DNA of 64,000 nucleotides from JBAVOR01 sp049692255 (GTDB taxonomy: Bacteria; Babelota; Babeliae; Babelales; JACPOV01). The position numbers and the translations under genes are program-made. Positions 1 through 9,696 of this stretch are shown one piece after another. The stretch covers positions 1 through 64,000 of the forward strand of contig JBAVOR010000004.1 in assembly GCA_049692255.1 (NCBI GenBank). The letters are read 5' to 3'. A model generated the notes under the pieces. The model had not been told where the DNA came from and ran no database searches. It saw nothing but the letters and a program-made list of their open reading frames with translations. The first letter of the stretch is position 1, and the number at the start of each line of letters is the position of its first letter.

Positions 1-1699
1 TGGCAGTTGCTGCACTTACGGTAATACCATTAAATGCATTGCCTTTGCAGCTGCCGCAGTACACAAATTGTAACGGCTGTGTGGCAGGAATGGTTGCTAA
101 TATTACACCGTTCTGCGCAATGATGTAGTGCGTTGTTGCTCTATCGCTGCTCGGCGTCCATGTTGCCTGCAACACACATTCCGTTTTGTTTAAAAATTCG
201 TTTTTGGTGATGGTGCCGGTAAAACTAGTGGTAAAATTACTGGGTGCTTGCGGGCTTATTATGAATGTTATTGGGTCTGATGCGATATTTAAATTACCGT
301 CTTGATACACAGACACCGCTTGCGCCGTGTGTGTACCAACTGTTTTGGCAGTAGCAGTAATTGACCAGTTATTAGGGTCGGTATGGGTACCTTGTGGTTG
401 CAGTACACCATCGATAAGCAAAAATACCAGTGATGGATCTTGCGCAGCCCCCGCAAAAGCAATTGGTGAGTTAATAGTGTGCACGATATTTGCACTTGGT
501 GCATTGATCTGCGTTGGCGTAACTATGGGGCTGCTCAGGTAACGAGCCATATAAGCTTCTGCAAATTGTGCAAAATTTCCTCCAACAATAATATCACCAT
601 CAGCTTGCAGTGCGGTTGCATAAGGTTCTATACCTGAAAGAAAACTATCGTTAACAAATGAACTATCTACAATGCCCGTGCTCGTGTAACGCGTTAATTG
701 CAAGTTCTCAGTTAGAGATTCGCCTACCAACACTATTGCACCATCAGCTTGGAGCAGCATAGCATTACAGTACAGACCCAGAACGGTATTATTAAAACCG
801 GTACCATTAAAACTAGTGTCCAAATTACCCTGCGTATCAAACCGCGTTACTTGCAAATTGGTGCCAGTGCCATTGCCACCTACCAATAATTTGCCATCGG
901 GTTGTATTACTAAACCAGTGTTAGCGCCAATTGGGCCTGTTGCTAACCCGTTCTCTCCAAACATTTCATCTATCGAACCATCTGTACGGTAACGTACGAG
1001 GTATATTGGATTCAGAAAATCCTGAGTTTTAGCTGCCCCTGTTAGCGCAACAATTTTGCCATCTGCCTGTACTACTAAGCCTGCTATAGAGCTCCCCTCG
1101 AATATAACAGGGCTTGGGCTTACTGCAAAGGTAATATCGGGGGAACCATTGGCGTTAAAACGCATCACTACATAAATTCCGGTATAGATATTCTGAGCCC
1201 CTACCACTATTTTACCATCTGCTTGTTGCACCATTGAATACAGCGGACAATTGGCAAGGGCTGGTGCAGTCGCTACACCATTACCACTAGTGCCAAAACT
1301 ATTGTCGATAATGCCAGCGCTCGTGCACCGCGTTAACAATCCATTATTTGAACTATCAAAACCACACGCTACAATGCTACCATCTGGTTGAATAACAAGA
1401 GCACGAATGCTGAATAATGTGGTTGCCACCACGGCAGTTCCTGCGGTGCCAAAGGTGTTATCGGGGCTACCATTAGGGTTCAGGCGTACTATTTGATTAT
1501 TAGCACCTGCAACCACTATTTTGCCGTCCGTTTGTATTGCCACTGCATAGCAAGTGAAAGTGCTGGCAACATGTTGTACGATTAGATACCCTGTGTCATT
1601 GCCACCAAATGAAGGGTCGAGAGAGCCATCATCGGCATTGAGGGCTAGGAACCGGCATGGAGAGGCGATAATAAAGACTAGGAGCGCGAAACGCCTCAT
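1..1699 (-). CDS. Secreted delta-60 repeat (beta-propeller-like) protein, C-terminus cut by window edge
   Basis: An open frame runs from the ATG at 1699 to the window edge without a stop (566 codons visible). The N-terminus is a signal peptide (MRRF, then a hydrophobic stretch). The body is a series of units of roughly 50-60 residues, each with a core like ADGKIVVGG followed by R(Y/F)-NG-x-D-x-SFG, typical of delta-60 repeats, a family of predicted surface or secreted propellers of unknown ligand. The last 150 residues form an Ig-like module ending in a segment with a CGSCKGNAF motif. It is a full-length paralogue of the protein at 15997-17691, which suggests only about 10-20 residues are missing here. 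The Shine-Dalgarno GGAGAG lies 8 bases before the ATG. Confidence 0.85.
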   Translation of the reverse strand, partial: MRRFALLVFIIASPCRFLALNADDGSLDPSFGGNDTGYLIVQHVASTFTCYAVAIQTDGKIVVAGANNQIVRLNPNGSPDNTFGTAGTAVVATTLFSIRALVIQPDGSIVACGFDSSNNGLLTRCTSAGIIDNSFGTSGNGVATAPALANCPLYSMVQQADGKIVVGAQNIYTGIYVVMRFNANGSPDITFAVSPSPVIFEGSSIAGLVVQADGKIVALTGAAKTQDFLNPIYLVRYRTDGSIDEMFGENGLATGPIGANTGLVIQPDGKLLVGGNGTGTNLQVTRFDTQGNLDTSFNGTGFNNTVLGLYCNAMLLQADGAIVLVGESLTENLQLTRYTSTGIVDSSFVNDSFLSGIEPYATALQADGDIIVGGNFAQFAEAYMARYLSSPIVTPTQINAPSANIVHTINSPIAFAGAAQDPSLVFLLIDGVLQPQGTHTDPNNWSITATAKTVGTHTAQAVSVYQDGNLNIASDPITFIISPQAPSNFTTSFTGTITKNEFLNKTECVLQATWTPSSDRATTHYIIAQNGVILATIPATQPLQFVYCGSCKGNAFNGITVSAATA

Positions 1700-1741
1700 G
1701 ATAATCTCTCCGTTTTTTAAGGATTATTACTCATGTTCATG

Positions 1742-1771
1742 AGCATACGATGAACTATTTTGAGCTGTCAA
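1742..1771 (-). promoter_or_regulatory. Predicted sigma70-type promoter of the left delta-60 gene
   Basis: On the minus strand, TTGACA (1766-1771) is followed after 18 bases by TATGCT (1742-1747), about 40 bases before the start codon at 1699. The -35 box overlaps the 3' end of the glycosyltransferase gene. The paralogous gene at 15997-17691 has a similarly built promoter. Prediction from sequence only. Confidence 0.55.
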
Positions 1772-3030
1772 CGGTGTTGCGTATCCCACATCTTTACAAT
1801 GCGTCGTACATGACAATCCCAAGAATAGTGATTAACAGCGAGTGCGCGTGCTCGCTGGCCCATGGCAACGCGAGTGCTTTCATTCATTTTTTGTAAGGCG
1901 CACAGTGAGGCATAAAACTGTTCCGTTGCTGCTGGCTCAACCACGATACCCACAGCGGTGTTATAATTACCGTGTAGTTTTAATGAATCATCAAGTTCTA
2001 GCGCAGGTGAAATCAGCTGCGCCAACTGTTCCAGCTTAGATGCAATAATTGGTTTGCCCATGCTCATGTAAGCAAACAGTTTTGTGGGGGAACCAAAAAA
2101 GCGTGAACCATCTGTATTTGATTGGTTTGGTGCAATAAATGCATCGCATGCGGCCAAATATGCACGTGCGCGCGGTTCTGGTAGTAAGCCCGTTAGTGTT
2201 ACCAACTGCTCAGCAGAGCACGCGTTAATCTGCATGCGCAGCATAGAAAGGAGCGGTCCATCGCCAATACACATAAAATGAATAGGGAGTTGATCACGTG
2301 CAACGCGTTCTATTAATGCAGCGATAATAGGAATACCATGCCATTGGCTAAAGGTGCCAATAAATCCGAGTACAAATGTATTCTCGATAGCCAACTGGTG
2401 ACGAATGGCACTACGTTCGGCAACTAATGCGCTGCTTGCCATTTGATGGACATCTACACCATTGGGAATAATTGCTATTTTATGAGTTGCTATGCCACGG
2501 GCACATAACTCATCGGCAAGTGCTTGAGATACTACAATAATGTGGGTAGCAAAACGAAGGTTAATATATTCAATAGCGCGAATAAGCCAGTTGAGTTGCA
2601 AGAGTTGTGTACGTGCCCAATGTGTATTAATCCATAGTTCAGAACCGTTATATTCAAGAGTGAACGGTTTTTTGTACCACCAAGCGAGCAGTACTCCCGT
2701 ACAGTTTAAGATACTGTATCGTTGGTACAGGTGAGTGACGGTACACAGTTGTGTATTGCGTGCAATGCGCCAAGCAAAAAAAAAGGTGGAAAGAAAACTG
2801 TTTAATTTCCACCGTAAAAATTTTAGAGACGCAGGCATGCGTAATGATATCTGCTGATGCATGCCGGTGCATTCTGCTAACTGTTCTTGCATGCACGAAG
2901 CAGCACACATGAGAGAGACCCCTTGTTTAATTAATGCTTGTATTACACCAATTGTGTGTGTGACTGAGCCGCCAGCAATTAATGGCTCATGCATGATATC
3001 TGATCTGATATATAAAACTGTTTTTTTCAT
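1768..3030 (-). CDS. Glycosyltransferase family 4 (GT-B fold)
   Basis: The 420-residue product transfers a sugar from a nucleotide-sugar donor, most likely during assembly of surface polysaccharide or lipopolysaccharide at the cytoplasmic face of the membrane. The N-terminal domain has the Gly-rich acceptor-side loop (AGGSVTHT, 19-26). The linker carries PNGVD (189-193), and the C-terminal Rossmann half begins FIGTFSQWHG (223-232). The donor-binding region SPTKLFAYMSMGKPI (314-328) replaces the usual E-x7-E surroundings and fits GT4 enzymes. Substrate cannot be told. It lies downstream of the asparagine synthase gene on the same strand, with a palindromic repeat between them, so co-transcription is uncertain. 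Confidence 0.85.
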   Translation of the reverse strand: MKKTVLYIRSDIMHEPLIAGGSVTHTIGVIQALIKQGVSLMCAASCMQEQLAECTGMHQQISLRMPASLKFLRWKLNSFLSTFFFAWRIARNTQLCTVTHLYQRYSILNCTGVLLAWWYKKPFTLEYNGSELWINTHWARTQLLQLNWLIRAIEYINLRFATHIIVVSQALADELCARGIATHKIAIIPNGVDVHQMASSALVAERSAIRHQLAIENTFVLGFIGTFSQWHGIPIIAALIERVARDQLPIHFMCIGDGPLLSMLRMQINACSAEQLVTLTGLLPEPRARAYLAACDAFIAPNQSNTDGSRFFGSPTKLFAYMSMGKPIIASKLEQLAQLISPALELDDSLKLHGNYNTAVGIVVEPAATEQFYASLCALQKMNESTRVAMGQRARALAVNHYSWDCHVRRIVKMWDTQHR

Positions 3031-3069
3031 AAAACTTTTTCTGAAACGCTACAGTATGATTTTTCAAAT

Positions 3070-3169
3070 GCGCTCACCCTGAGTGAAATTTCGAAGAAAT
3101 TTAGTATCGAAGGGTGCGCATGGTTCGATACAATTTCTTGCTACGCTCGAAATCACTCACCACGAGCGC
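3070..3169. repeat. Paired intergenic palindromes, GCGCTC/GAGCGC family (copy 1)
   Basis: Two hairpins side by side fill the gap between the glycosyltransferase and asnB. The first contains CCCTGAGTG, then TATCGAAGGG; the second contains GGTTCGATACAATTTC and AAATCACTCACC. The outer ends are GCGCTC and GAGCGC. The first hairpin matches the units at 22687 and 63029; the second matches, in reverse orientation, the unit at 62975. Confidence 0.8.
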
Positions 3170-3187
3170 ACAAGTTTCAGAAGAGAT

Positions 3188-5173
3188 CTATAGCTGCTCC
3201 CCTATGTCGCTTGCTAACAGATTTTGCAGCGTCCACAATTGCAATGAATTATCTTGCAACCCTTTTTCATTACTTTCAAACAAGTGGGTGATATAACGGC
3301 GATTCAATACGCTATCTTCCCCTTGCTGTTTGTGTAACAATGATTTTAAGTAGGGTTTAAAATAAGCACCCTCTTTAAACCAGCGCATAGTGGGAGCGGC
3401 AAAGCCAACTTTGGGGCGATAGATAGTTTCATGAGGAATGAATCTTTCTGCGACTTTTTTTAAAATATATTTCGTAACACCGTTGTAATATTTGTATGTA
3501 CTGGGCATTTGAAATGCATATTCAACGAGTGCTGTATCTAAAAATGGCACACGTGCTTCTACTGCTGTTGCCATGGTCATTTTATCAACACGCGTGAGCA
3601 GTAGTTCGGGCAAGCGATGTTTGAGCTCTAAGTAAATCATTGATGTTAAAAAGTCTGCATCAGGACGCTGCTTTTTTAATTTTTTTAAATGGTACTCAAC
3701 GAGTGCGTAGCTGTCTAATTGCTGTGCCATATCAGGGTATATCTGCGCCATGATGGGGTCACGTTCAGGAATAATACTGCGCGTAAACAGCTGTGTTTTA
3801 TTGGTTTCGCTGAACGCAGTTGCGCCCGACCAAAACAGTGAGCGGTTGTATGCCCAGTTGTACAATGTATCAATACGTGCTGCATTCATGTTGATACGCG
3901 TATACCGGTTGTTTAAGAAATGCTGTGCCAACTGATATGCTGTTTTGCGCGCCATGCTTGGGATATACTGTTGCGATCGACGCCAATAGGTTTGGTAGAT
4001 ATCGATATACCGTGCATAGGTACTATACCCACAGAACAGCTCGTCAGACCCTTCGCCCACTAATGCTACCGTGACGCCTGCATCTTTGAGCAGTTTAGCA
4101 ACATAGTACAGCGGTATACAGACACAATCGGCGAGTGGTTCGTCTTGGTAATAGACCATCGATTCAAAAAAATCGAACGCCTCTTTTTCTGAAATAATCA
4201 GTTCATGGTGATCGGTCTGAAAGGTGCGTGCAATTTTGCGTGCCCATCCTAACTCGCTCCATTCTTGACCATCAGAAAATGAAACATTAAATGTTTTTAC
4301 GTTACTGCTCTCTTGCGCCATGAGTGCTACAATTAAACTTGAATCGACACCCCCAGATAAAAATGCACCAATGGGAACATCACTGACCATCTGGTTGCGT
4401 ACGCTGGCCCGTAACAGTTGAGTTACTGTTTTGATAACCGTTGACTCGTGTTCATAATTTTTTTGCTCATACACAATCGTTGGTTGCAGAGGGCTATACC
4501 ATTGTACAAAGTGCGTTTGCTTGCGTGCATCAAGTTTTACATAATACCCAGCAGGTAATTTATAAACCCCATCGTACACAGTAAGCGGCGCGGGCGAAAC
4601 AAGATAGGTTAAATAATGGTATACGCTCAAATGATTTACTGTTTTACTCATCCAAGGGAGCAACCAGAGCGCTTTAATTTCTGAAGCGAAACTGAGCATG
4701 CCGCCAGTGAAAGAAAAATAGAGTGGCTTAATGCCCTGCCGGTCCCGTACTAAATAGATCTCTTGCATGCGCAAATCTACAATGACCAGTGCGAACATGC
4801 CTTCAAATCGTTCTAAACATTCAATGCCCCACTGTTGATACGCATACACAATTACTTCACTATCTGAGTGGGATTGAAAAGTGTACCCTAACTGTTCGAG
4901 CTCATGGCGCAACTGTTTAAAATTATAAATCTCTCCATTGCACGCGATAATAATATTTTTTTCTTTGTTCATCATAGGCTGTGCGCCAGCTGCTGAAACA
5001 TCTAAAATGCTTAAGCGACGATGAGCAATGCCAAATGAATGATCGTTGTTGAGCCAGATGCGGTAACCATTGGGGCCACGATGTGCTAACGCCTGCTGCA
5101 TCTGCTCAAGAAGTTCTACTGATATGGGGGATTGAGTACGGGAAATATTTGCTAGACCTGCTATGCCACACAT
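3188..5173 (-). CDS. asnB: Asparagine synthase (glutamine-hydrolysing)
   Basis: A 661-residue class II glutamine amidotransferase fused to an ATP-dependent synthetase. It makes asparagine from aspartate using glutamine as nitrogen donor, in the cytoplasm. The start is fixed by MCGIAG, where Cys2 is the glutaminase nucleophile. HRGP (31-34) and the CNGEIYN motif (78-84) complete the glutaminase site. The synthetase PP-loop is SGGVDSS (273-279), and a second conserved stretch, GEGSDELF, follows about 100 residues later. Length is typical of bacterial AsnB, including versions found in polysaccharide gene clusters, so a role in modifying surface sugars beside the GT4 neighbour is possible but unproven. 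Confidence 0.95.
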   Translation of the reverse strand: MCGIAGLANISRTQSPISVELLEQMQQALAHRGPNGYRIWLNNDHSFGIAHRRLSILDVSAAGAQPMMNKEKNIIIACNGEIYNFKQLRHELEQLGYTFQSHSDSEVIVYAYQQWGIECLERFEGMFALVIVDLRMQEIYLVRDRQGIKPLYFSFTGGMLSFASEIKALWLLPWMSKTVNHLSVYHYLTYLVSPAPLTVYDGVYKLPAGYYVKLDARKQTHFVQWYSPLQPTIVYEQKNYEHESTVIKTVTQLLRASVRNQMVSDVPIGAFLSGGVDSSLIVALMAQESSNVKTFNVSFSDGQEWSELGWARKIARTFQTDHHELIISEKEAFDFFESMVYYQDEPLADCVCIPLYYVAKLLKDAGVTVALVGEGSDELFCGYSTYARYIDIYQTYWRRSQQYIPSMARKTAYQLAQHFLNNRYTRINMNAARIDTLYNWAYNRSLFWSGATAFSETNKTQLFTRSIIPERDPIMAQIYPDMAQQLDSYALVEYHLKKLKKQRPDADFLTSMIYLELKHRLPELLLTRVDKMTMATAVEARVPFLDTALVEYAFQMPSTYKYYNGVTKYILKKVAERFIPHETIYRPKVGFAAPTMRWFKEGAYFKPYLKSLLHKQQGEDSVLNRRYITHLFESNEKGLQDNSLQLWTLQNLLASDIGEQL

Positions 5174-5342
5174 ATGCTTTTGTTCCTCGCTTTCTACTCT
5201 TTTGATATTTTTAGTGTACGCAGCTTACATTGCTTTGCAAATGGGTTCATTGCATGCGACTGAAGCGCTATTAAAAATATTAAATTATGGTTATGCTAAG
5301 GCAATATTCGATAAAAAAAAGGGTTTTTTAATAAGGGTTTTT

Positions 5343-6143
5343 ATGAATAAATATATTTTATTGGCAATGAGTATTATAACCGCTATCAGTTATGCAGCAG
5401 AACCGTGTAACTGGAAGTTTATAGAAAATGATAAACACACGCTTGCTTGGGAATCTTTCTGTGAAGAATATGATGCAGGGATTGCAAGTTATAATAACTT
5501 AGTATTGGCCATTTATAGCAGAGTGGAAGAAATTGGGGGAAATATAACGGATGGCAGTACCGCGTGGGTCTGTGAAAGAATTGATGAGTCTGAGCAAATG
5601 CGTTCCAATTTGCTACTAAAGCTGGATCAATTTATTAAAGAGAATGATGGATTTCCCCTGCTCGACAAAACTGTAATTTCATCTGATATTGCTGCCTATA
5701 AAAAAGCTATTGATGAATCTTCTCAACCCATTGCTCTATTAAAAAGTCAATTTTCAATAAACACTGTTATTCCTAATAATGAAGGAAATTGCAATGCTCG
5801 CATTATTAATAATGCGAGCAGCATAGGCTGGAAAGCTTTTTTTGAGGAATATTCTAAAGAGATTGAGAAATATAAGGATCAGGTATTACATGTTCAACAA
5901 CAAGCACAAGAATTAGCAACAAATAAGAAGAGTGAAAATATGGAATGGGTACTTGAAAATATTTGTCGGCTTGAACGAATACATTTTGAATTATTGTGCA
6001 AGCCGAGTATATATAGAAAAAATAATAATGAACTTCCTGAGAAAGCTTTAGATAATATTGTTAGCTATAAAGCTCTTATTACTCAATACTCTAAGCCTAC
6101 TGAGGCGTTAATGGAACAATTTTTTTACGAAGACAAAAAATAA
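5343..6143 (+). CDS. Exported protein with two repeated helical units, function unknown
   Basis: I do not recognise the family. The chosen ATG (5343) is preceded by AAGGG and gives a clear signal peptide (MNKYILLAMSIITAISYAAE). An upstream in-frame ATG at 5163 would overlap the divergent asnB gene and lacks these features. The 266-residue product contains two related units of about 115 residues. Each starts with W-(E/K)-x-F-x-EEY, passes a W-V-x-E-(R/N)-I motif, and ends with SYKALITQYSKPTEAL or the matching AAYKKAIDESSQPIALL. Both look helical. Strong terminator follows immediately. Likely periplasmic or secreted. Confidence 0.75.
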   Translation: MNKYILLAMSIITAISYAAEPCNWKFIENDKHTLAWESFCEEYDAGIASYNNLVLAIYSRVEEIGGNITDGSTAWVCERIDESEQMRSNLLLKLDQFIKENDGFPLLDKTVISSDIAAYKKAIDESSQPIALLKSQFSINTVIPNNEGNCNARIINNASSIGWKAFFEEYSKEIEKYKDQVLHVQQQAQELATNKKSENMEWVLENICRLERIHFELLCKPSIYRKNNNELPEKALDNIVSYKALITQYSKPTEALMEQFFYEDKK

Positions 6144-6176
6144 AGTGCTAATCTCAACAATCACAGCACTTTTTTA
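6142..6176 (+). terminator. Rho-independent terminator
   Basis: AAAGTGCT and AGCACTTT form a perfect 8-bp stem around a 15-base loop, followed by a T run, starting at the stop codon of the upstream exported-protein gene. Confidence 0.85.
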
Positions 6177-6307
6177 TTGATGGCAATGTACACTCAGTAA
6201 AGATTTCTTTGCAAACAATCTGTACTCATTGTTATACTACTCAAAATCAATTCTACGTTAGTCAAAAGAGAGAACGAGAAGTTTCCAATAAAAGGTCGTA
6301 ACTATTT

Positions 6308-7084
6308 ATGAAAAACAATATTGTGCTACTCCTATTCGTACATCTATTACCACTGTGCGTCAATGCACTCAATACTGAGCTCTCTGTTGCTGCAGAATTA
6401 AGTAAATGTGTGTATAGCAAAGAGCAATGGGATGAGCGGAAGCAGGGCATATGGCAGGCTATTGAAGACGGGGTATCTACGGTGGATATCCAAGAATACG
6501 GAACATGGGGTCACACGCCGCTTGCGGTAGCAGTGTGTCATAATGATATGGCATATGCTGAAGAACTGCTCAAAAAAAAAGCAAATCCTAATTTTGAGTT
6601 GCAAGATACGCTGTATAATCGCATTATTTTCGCTGCACAATCAGTTGCCATGCTCCAATTATTAGAAAAATATGGAGCAGATTTAAAGGCGAGCTACTTC
6701 GGCCTACCCTGGAAAGCAGGCATGAATTTATTGCATAGTTCTATCAGTTGTCTTACTCGAGATGAGCATATATTCGATTATTGTCTAACCAAAGGCTTGG
6801 ACGCACACCGCGTGACAGTAAAAGGCGATACTTTGTGGCATTCTTTAGCGCGGCATGCATCCCAATGCCCAGAAAAATATTTTATAAAACGGGCACAGCA
6901 GTTACATGCTCTTAAGGTTTCTTCTCGCGCGCTCAATCAGGATAGCAAGAGTGTCATAGATGAAATACAAGACCATATTCAAAACAACAAAATAAATCCT
7001 ATTGATTTAGATACGAAAAGCGAAATTAAGAATAAATTAGAAAACTTCATTAAAATTGTGAAAAATCCTGGAAAGCCTATCTAA
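6308..7084 (+). CDS. Exported ankyrin-repeat protein
   Basis: The 258-residue product begins with a signal peptide (MKNNIVLLLFVHLLPLCVNA). Residues about 75-125 carry ankyrin units: GHTPLAVAVCHNDMAYAEELL followed by a second unit with LLEKYGADLKASY. A weaker third unit contains GMNLLHSSISCL and DYCLTKGLDAHRV, and a fourth GDTLWHSLARHA. The C-terminus is charged and probably helical. Ankyrin repeats bind proteins; in host-associated bacteria exported ankyrin proteins are frequent candidate effectors. No secretion signal other than the Sec-type leader is visible, so the final location is unknown. It faces valS with convergent 3' ends. Confidence 0.8.
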   Translation: MKNNIVLLLFVHLLPLCVNALNTELSVAAELSKCVYSKEQWDERKQGIWQAIEDGVSTVDIQEYGTWGHTPLAVAVCHNDMAYAEELLKKKANPNFELQDTLYNRIIFAAQSVAMLQLLEKYGADLKASYFGLPWKAGMNLLHSSISCLTRDEHIFDYCLTKGLDAHRVTVKGDTLWHSLARHASQCPEKYFIKRAQQLHALKVSSRALNQDSKSVIDEIQDHIQNNKINPIDLDTKSEIKNKLENFIKIVKNPGKPI

Positions 7085-7120
7085 TACACCAGGCAAAATT
7101 AAAAGCAGAAACAGAGAGCT

Positions 7121-9595
7121 TCACTCTGCAATAACTTGTGCGTGCCATTGCTCTTGAACCTGAGTTAATTCTGCATGCGCAGACCCTTGCGCAATAACAG
7201 CTCGAATATTTTTTGCCTGCGTAACGCCCGCAATTAATGATTTCTGGGTCTCCACTATGTCTTGTGCATGCGCATGGAAAACCTGTACAGTGAGTTCTTC
7301 TAACTCAGTCTTGAGCGATAGTTGCCGTTCAGTTTTAAGCTTACGCACCATAGCAATTACCTGTAAGATTACCCCCATATCTTCAATGGCATGGGGCTTC
7401 GTGTGTGGGAGTTGAGCATATGTAGTTGTATGCAGTGATGTGATCTGCATATGGGTTTTATAGAGTGATTGATACAAGGTTTCGGTAACATGAGGCATAT
7501 ACGGTGCATACATCTGTAACAATTGCAATCCAACGGTGTACAGAGTTTCCTTTGTTTCTTGTACCAGTTCTGTTGCGTATAACGCGGGATTAAATAGCTG
7601 ATGTTTAATAATCTCTAAATAATTATCACACACATCATGCCAAAAAAACTTTTCAACTGCATCGAGCGCGCTGCTGAACTCGCGGCTGTCTAATGCTTTT
7701 TTATACGCATCAAAACATTCTTGCGTGCGCGCTATAATCCAAGCATTTACCAATGACTGTGGTTGTGATGGTGCTGGGGTTGTAATATCTTGGATGTGTT
7801 CTCCAATAAAACGGAACGCATTCCATAGCTTAGTCACCAAACGCTGGCCGATCTTAAGTTGCATTTCACTAAACTGCACATCGTTGCCTAGTTGCCCCGA
7901 TGCGGTCCAGTATCGAATAACGTCAGCAGAATAGGTATTAAGCAATAGCGTTGGATCAAGCTTTTTTTGTTCTTTTGATTTAGAAAATTTTTCTTTATTT
8001 TCAGCTAACACATGTCCAGAGATAACTATCGATTTCCATGGAATAGATTTGCTGTGCATCCAGCTTTTAGCAATGGTATAGAATGCCCACGTGCGAATAA
8101 TGTCATGCGCTTGGGGTCGCATGCTCATCGGCATAAAATCTTTGGTAACATTTGCATCCAATACCGAAGCATTGGTTTGGTTGTACAGTTGTGCGCAAAT
8201 GTATGGTGTCAGCGCAGAGGTGTTCCAGGTATCCATCACATCCGTGTCTGGTGTAATAGCGGTACTGTTGCAATGCGGGCATGTGCCAGCATACGGAGTT
8301 TCTTGTGGATCAACGGGCAACTGCTTCGCTTGAGCAATAAGAATCTGATTACAGGAAGTGCAATGCCATGCAGGAAATGGGATACCATAAAAGCGTTGGC
8401 GCGATAAACACCAGTCCCAACTTAAATTTTCTACCCAGTGTACATAGCGCGACTTCATAAATGCAGGATGCCAATCGATAGCATCGGCAGCTGCGATAAA
8501 CTCTTTTTTATACGGCAAAATAGATAAAAACCATTGCGCTATGGTTAAATATTCAATCTCTTTTTTGCAGCGTTCGTGTACGTTAACCGCGTGAACGATC
8601 GGTTTTTGTTCTTTGAGCGCACCATCGAGTGCTAAGCGTTCTAAAATAATTTTGCGTGCTTCTGCTACTTTATGCCCTGCCAGAATACCAGTGTGATTTT
8701 TGAATCTCCCATCAATATCGAGTGCCAACGTGTAAGGTAACTTATGGGTTTTAATCCAGTGCACGTCAGTTTTGTCCCCAAATGCACAGCACATAACTAA
8801 CCCAGTTCCTTTAGCTGGATCTACTAATTCATCAGGCAATAGTGGTACTTGCAAGCCAAATACCGGTACGGTAGCGGTGGTCCCCTTTAAATGGGTATAA
8901 CGCGTATCGCTTGGGTGATAAAATATCGCCACGCATGCAGGCAACAGTTCAGGGCGGGTCGTAGCAATTAACAGATCGTTGCCGTTCGCATCTTTAAATG
9001 CAATAGTGTTAAACGTAGATGCTTGTTCGATATCGTCTAGCTCTGCTTGTGCTACCGACGTGCGGCAGGTGGTACAGAAAAGTGCCGGTTCATTTTTACG
9101 GTAAATCAAACCTTCTTGATGCAAGCGTATGAATGATTCTTGCGCTAACGCACGTACGCGCGCTTCAATAGTTGAATAGGTCAACTGCCAATCAACTGAT
9201 AGCCCAAGCCGTTGCCAGAGGCTTTTAAATGATAGGCGCGCTAAAGCAGTTTCTTCTTCACATAGTTTAATAAATGCTGAACGGCCGAGTGCGTAGGGGC
9301 TTACTTGGTGCTTTTTTTCAACAAATCGTTCAGTTGCTAATCCGTTATCATCAAAGCCCATAGGATAAAATACTGCTTTGCCTGACATACGTTCAAAACG
9401 GGCAATAATGTCTGCATGGGTGTAAGAAAAAATATGGCCGATATGCAAAGAACCGGAGACCGTTGGTGGCGGTGTATCGATGCTAAATAACTTTTGATCA
9501 GCGACCGCTTTTTTGTCGAAGGCAAAAGTATTATTGTGCTGCCACAGCTCTTGAACTTCTTGTTCTTTTTTTAAATGTTCGTACTGTTTTTCCAT
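7121..9595 (-). CDS. valS: Valyl-tRNA synthetase, archaeal/rickettsial-like type
   Basis: Charges tRNA-Val with valine. Class I signatures: HIGH at residues 51-54 after PPPTVSGSL, and a KMSKS-equivalent reading KFSKSKEQ. A zinc-finger-like insertion has two Cys pairs (CTSCNQ and CPHCNS). The segment GFDDNGLATERFVEKKH resembles the archaeal and Rickettsia ValRS form rather than the E. coli form, and the protein is short (824 residues against about 950) because the long C-terminal coiled-coil arm is reduced. The editing domain region (CP1) is present between the two signatures. The assignment to valine rests on overall resemblance; isoleucine or leucine enzymes fit less well. Confidence 0.93.
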   Translation of the reverse strand: MEKQYEHLKKEQEVQELWQHNNTFAFDKKAVADQKLFSIDTPPPTVSGSLHIGHIFSYTHADIIARFERMSGKAVFYPMGFDDNGLATERFVEKKHQVSPYALGRSAFIKLCEEETALARLSFKSLWQRLGLSVDWQLTYSTIEARVRALAQESFIRLHQEGLIYRKNEPALFCTTCRTSVAQAELDDIEQASTFNTIAFKDANGNDLLIATTRPELLPACVAIFYHPSDTRYTHLKGTTATVPVFGLQVPLLPDELVDPAKGTGLVMCCAFGDKTDVHWIKTHKLPYTLALDIDGRFKNHTGILAGHKVAEARKIILERLALDGALKEQKPIVHAVNVHERCKKEIEYLTIAQWFLSILPYKKEFIAAADAIDWHPAFMKSRYVHWVENLSWDWCLSRQRFYGIPFPAWHCTSCNQILIAQAKQLPVDPQETPYAGTCPHCNSTAITPDTDVMDTWNTSALTPYICAQLYNQTNASVLDANVTKDFMPMSMRPQAHDIIRTWAFYTIAKSWMHSKSIPWKSIVISGHVLAENKEKFSKSKEQKKLDPTLLLNTYSADVIRYWTASGQLGNDVQFSEMQLKIGQRLVTKLWNAFRFIGEHIQDITTPAPSQPQSLVNAWIIARTQECFDAYKKALDSREFSSALDAVEKFFWHDVCDNYLEIIKHQLFNPALYATELVQETKETLYTVGLQLLQMYAPYMPHVTETLYQSLYKTHMQITSLHTTTYAQLPHTKPHAIEDMGVILQVIAMVRKLKTERQLSLKTELEELTVQVFHAHAQDIVETQKSLIAGVTQAKNIRAVIAQGSAHAELTQVQEQWHAQVIAE

Positions 9596-9696
9596 GCATG
9601 GGTCCGTTAGGTTGTTATTCGCACCGCGCTAAAAAGCGCCTATTAGCCTATTAATAGTGTAATAGCATAGCAGAAAATTAAAGCAGTGAGTATAGA

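Noticed and set aside
5163..5342. Upstream extension of the exported protein from ATG 5163
   Set aside because: It overlaps the divergent asnB start, lacks a ribosome site, and would hide the clear signal peptide that starts at 5343.
8012..8407. Long plus-strand frame inside valS
   Set aside because: Antisense to a well-conserved part of ValRS, no ribosome site, no recognisable protein features.
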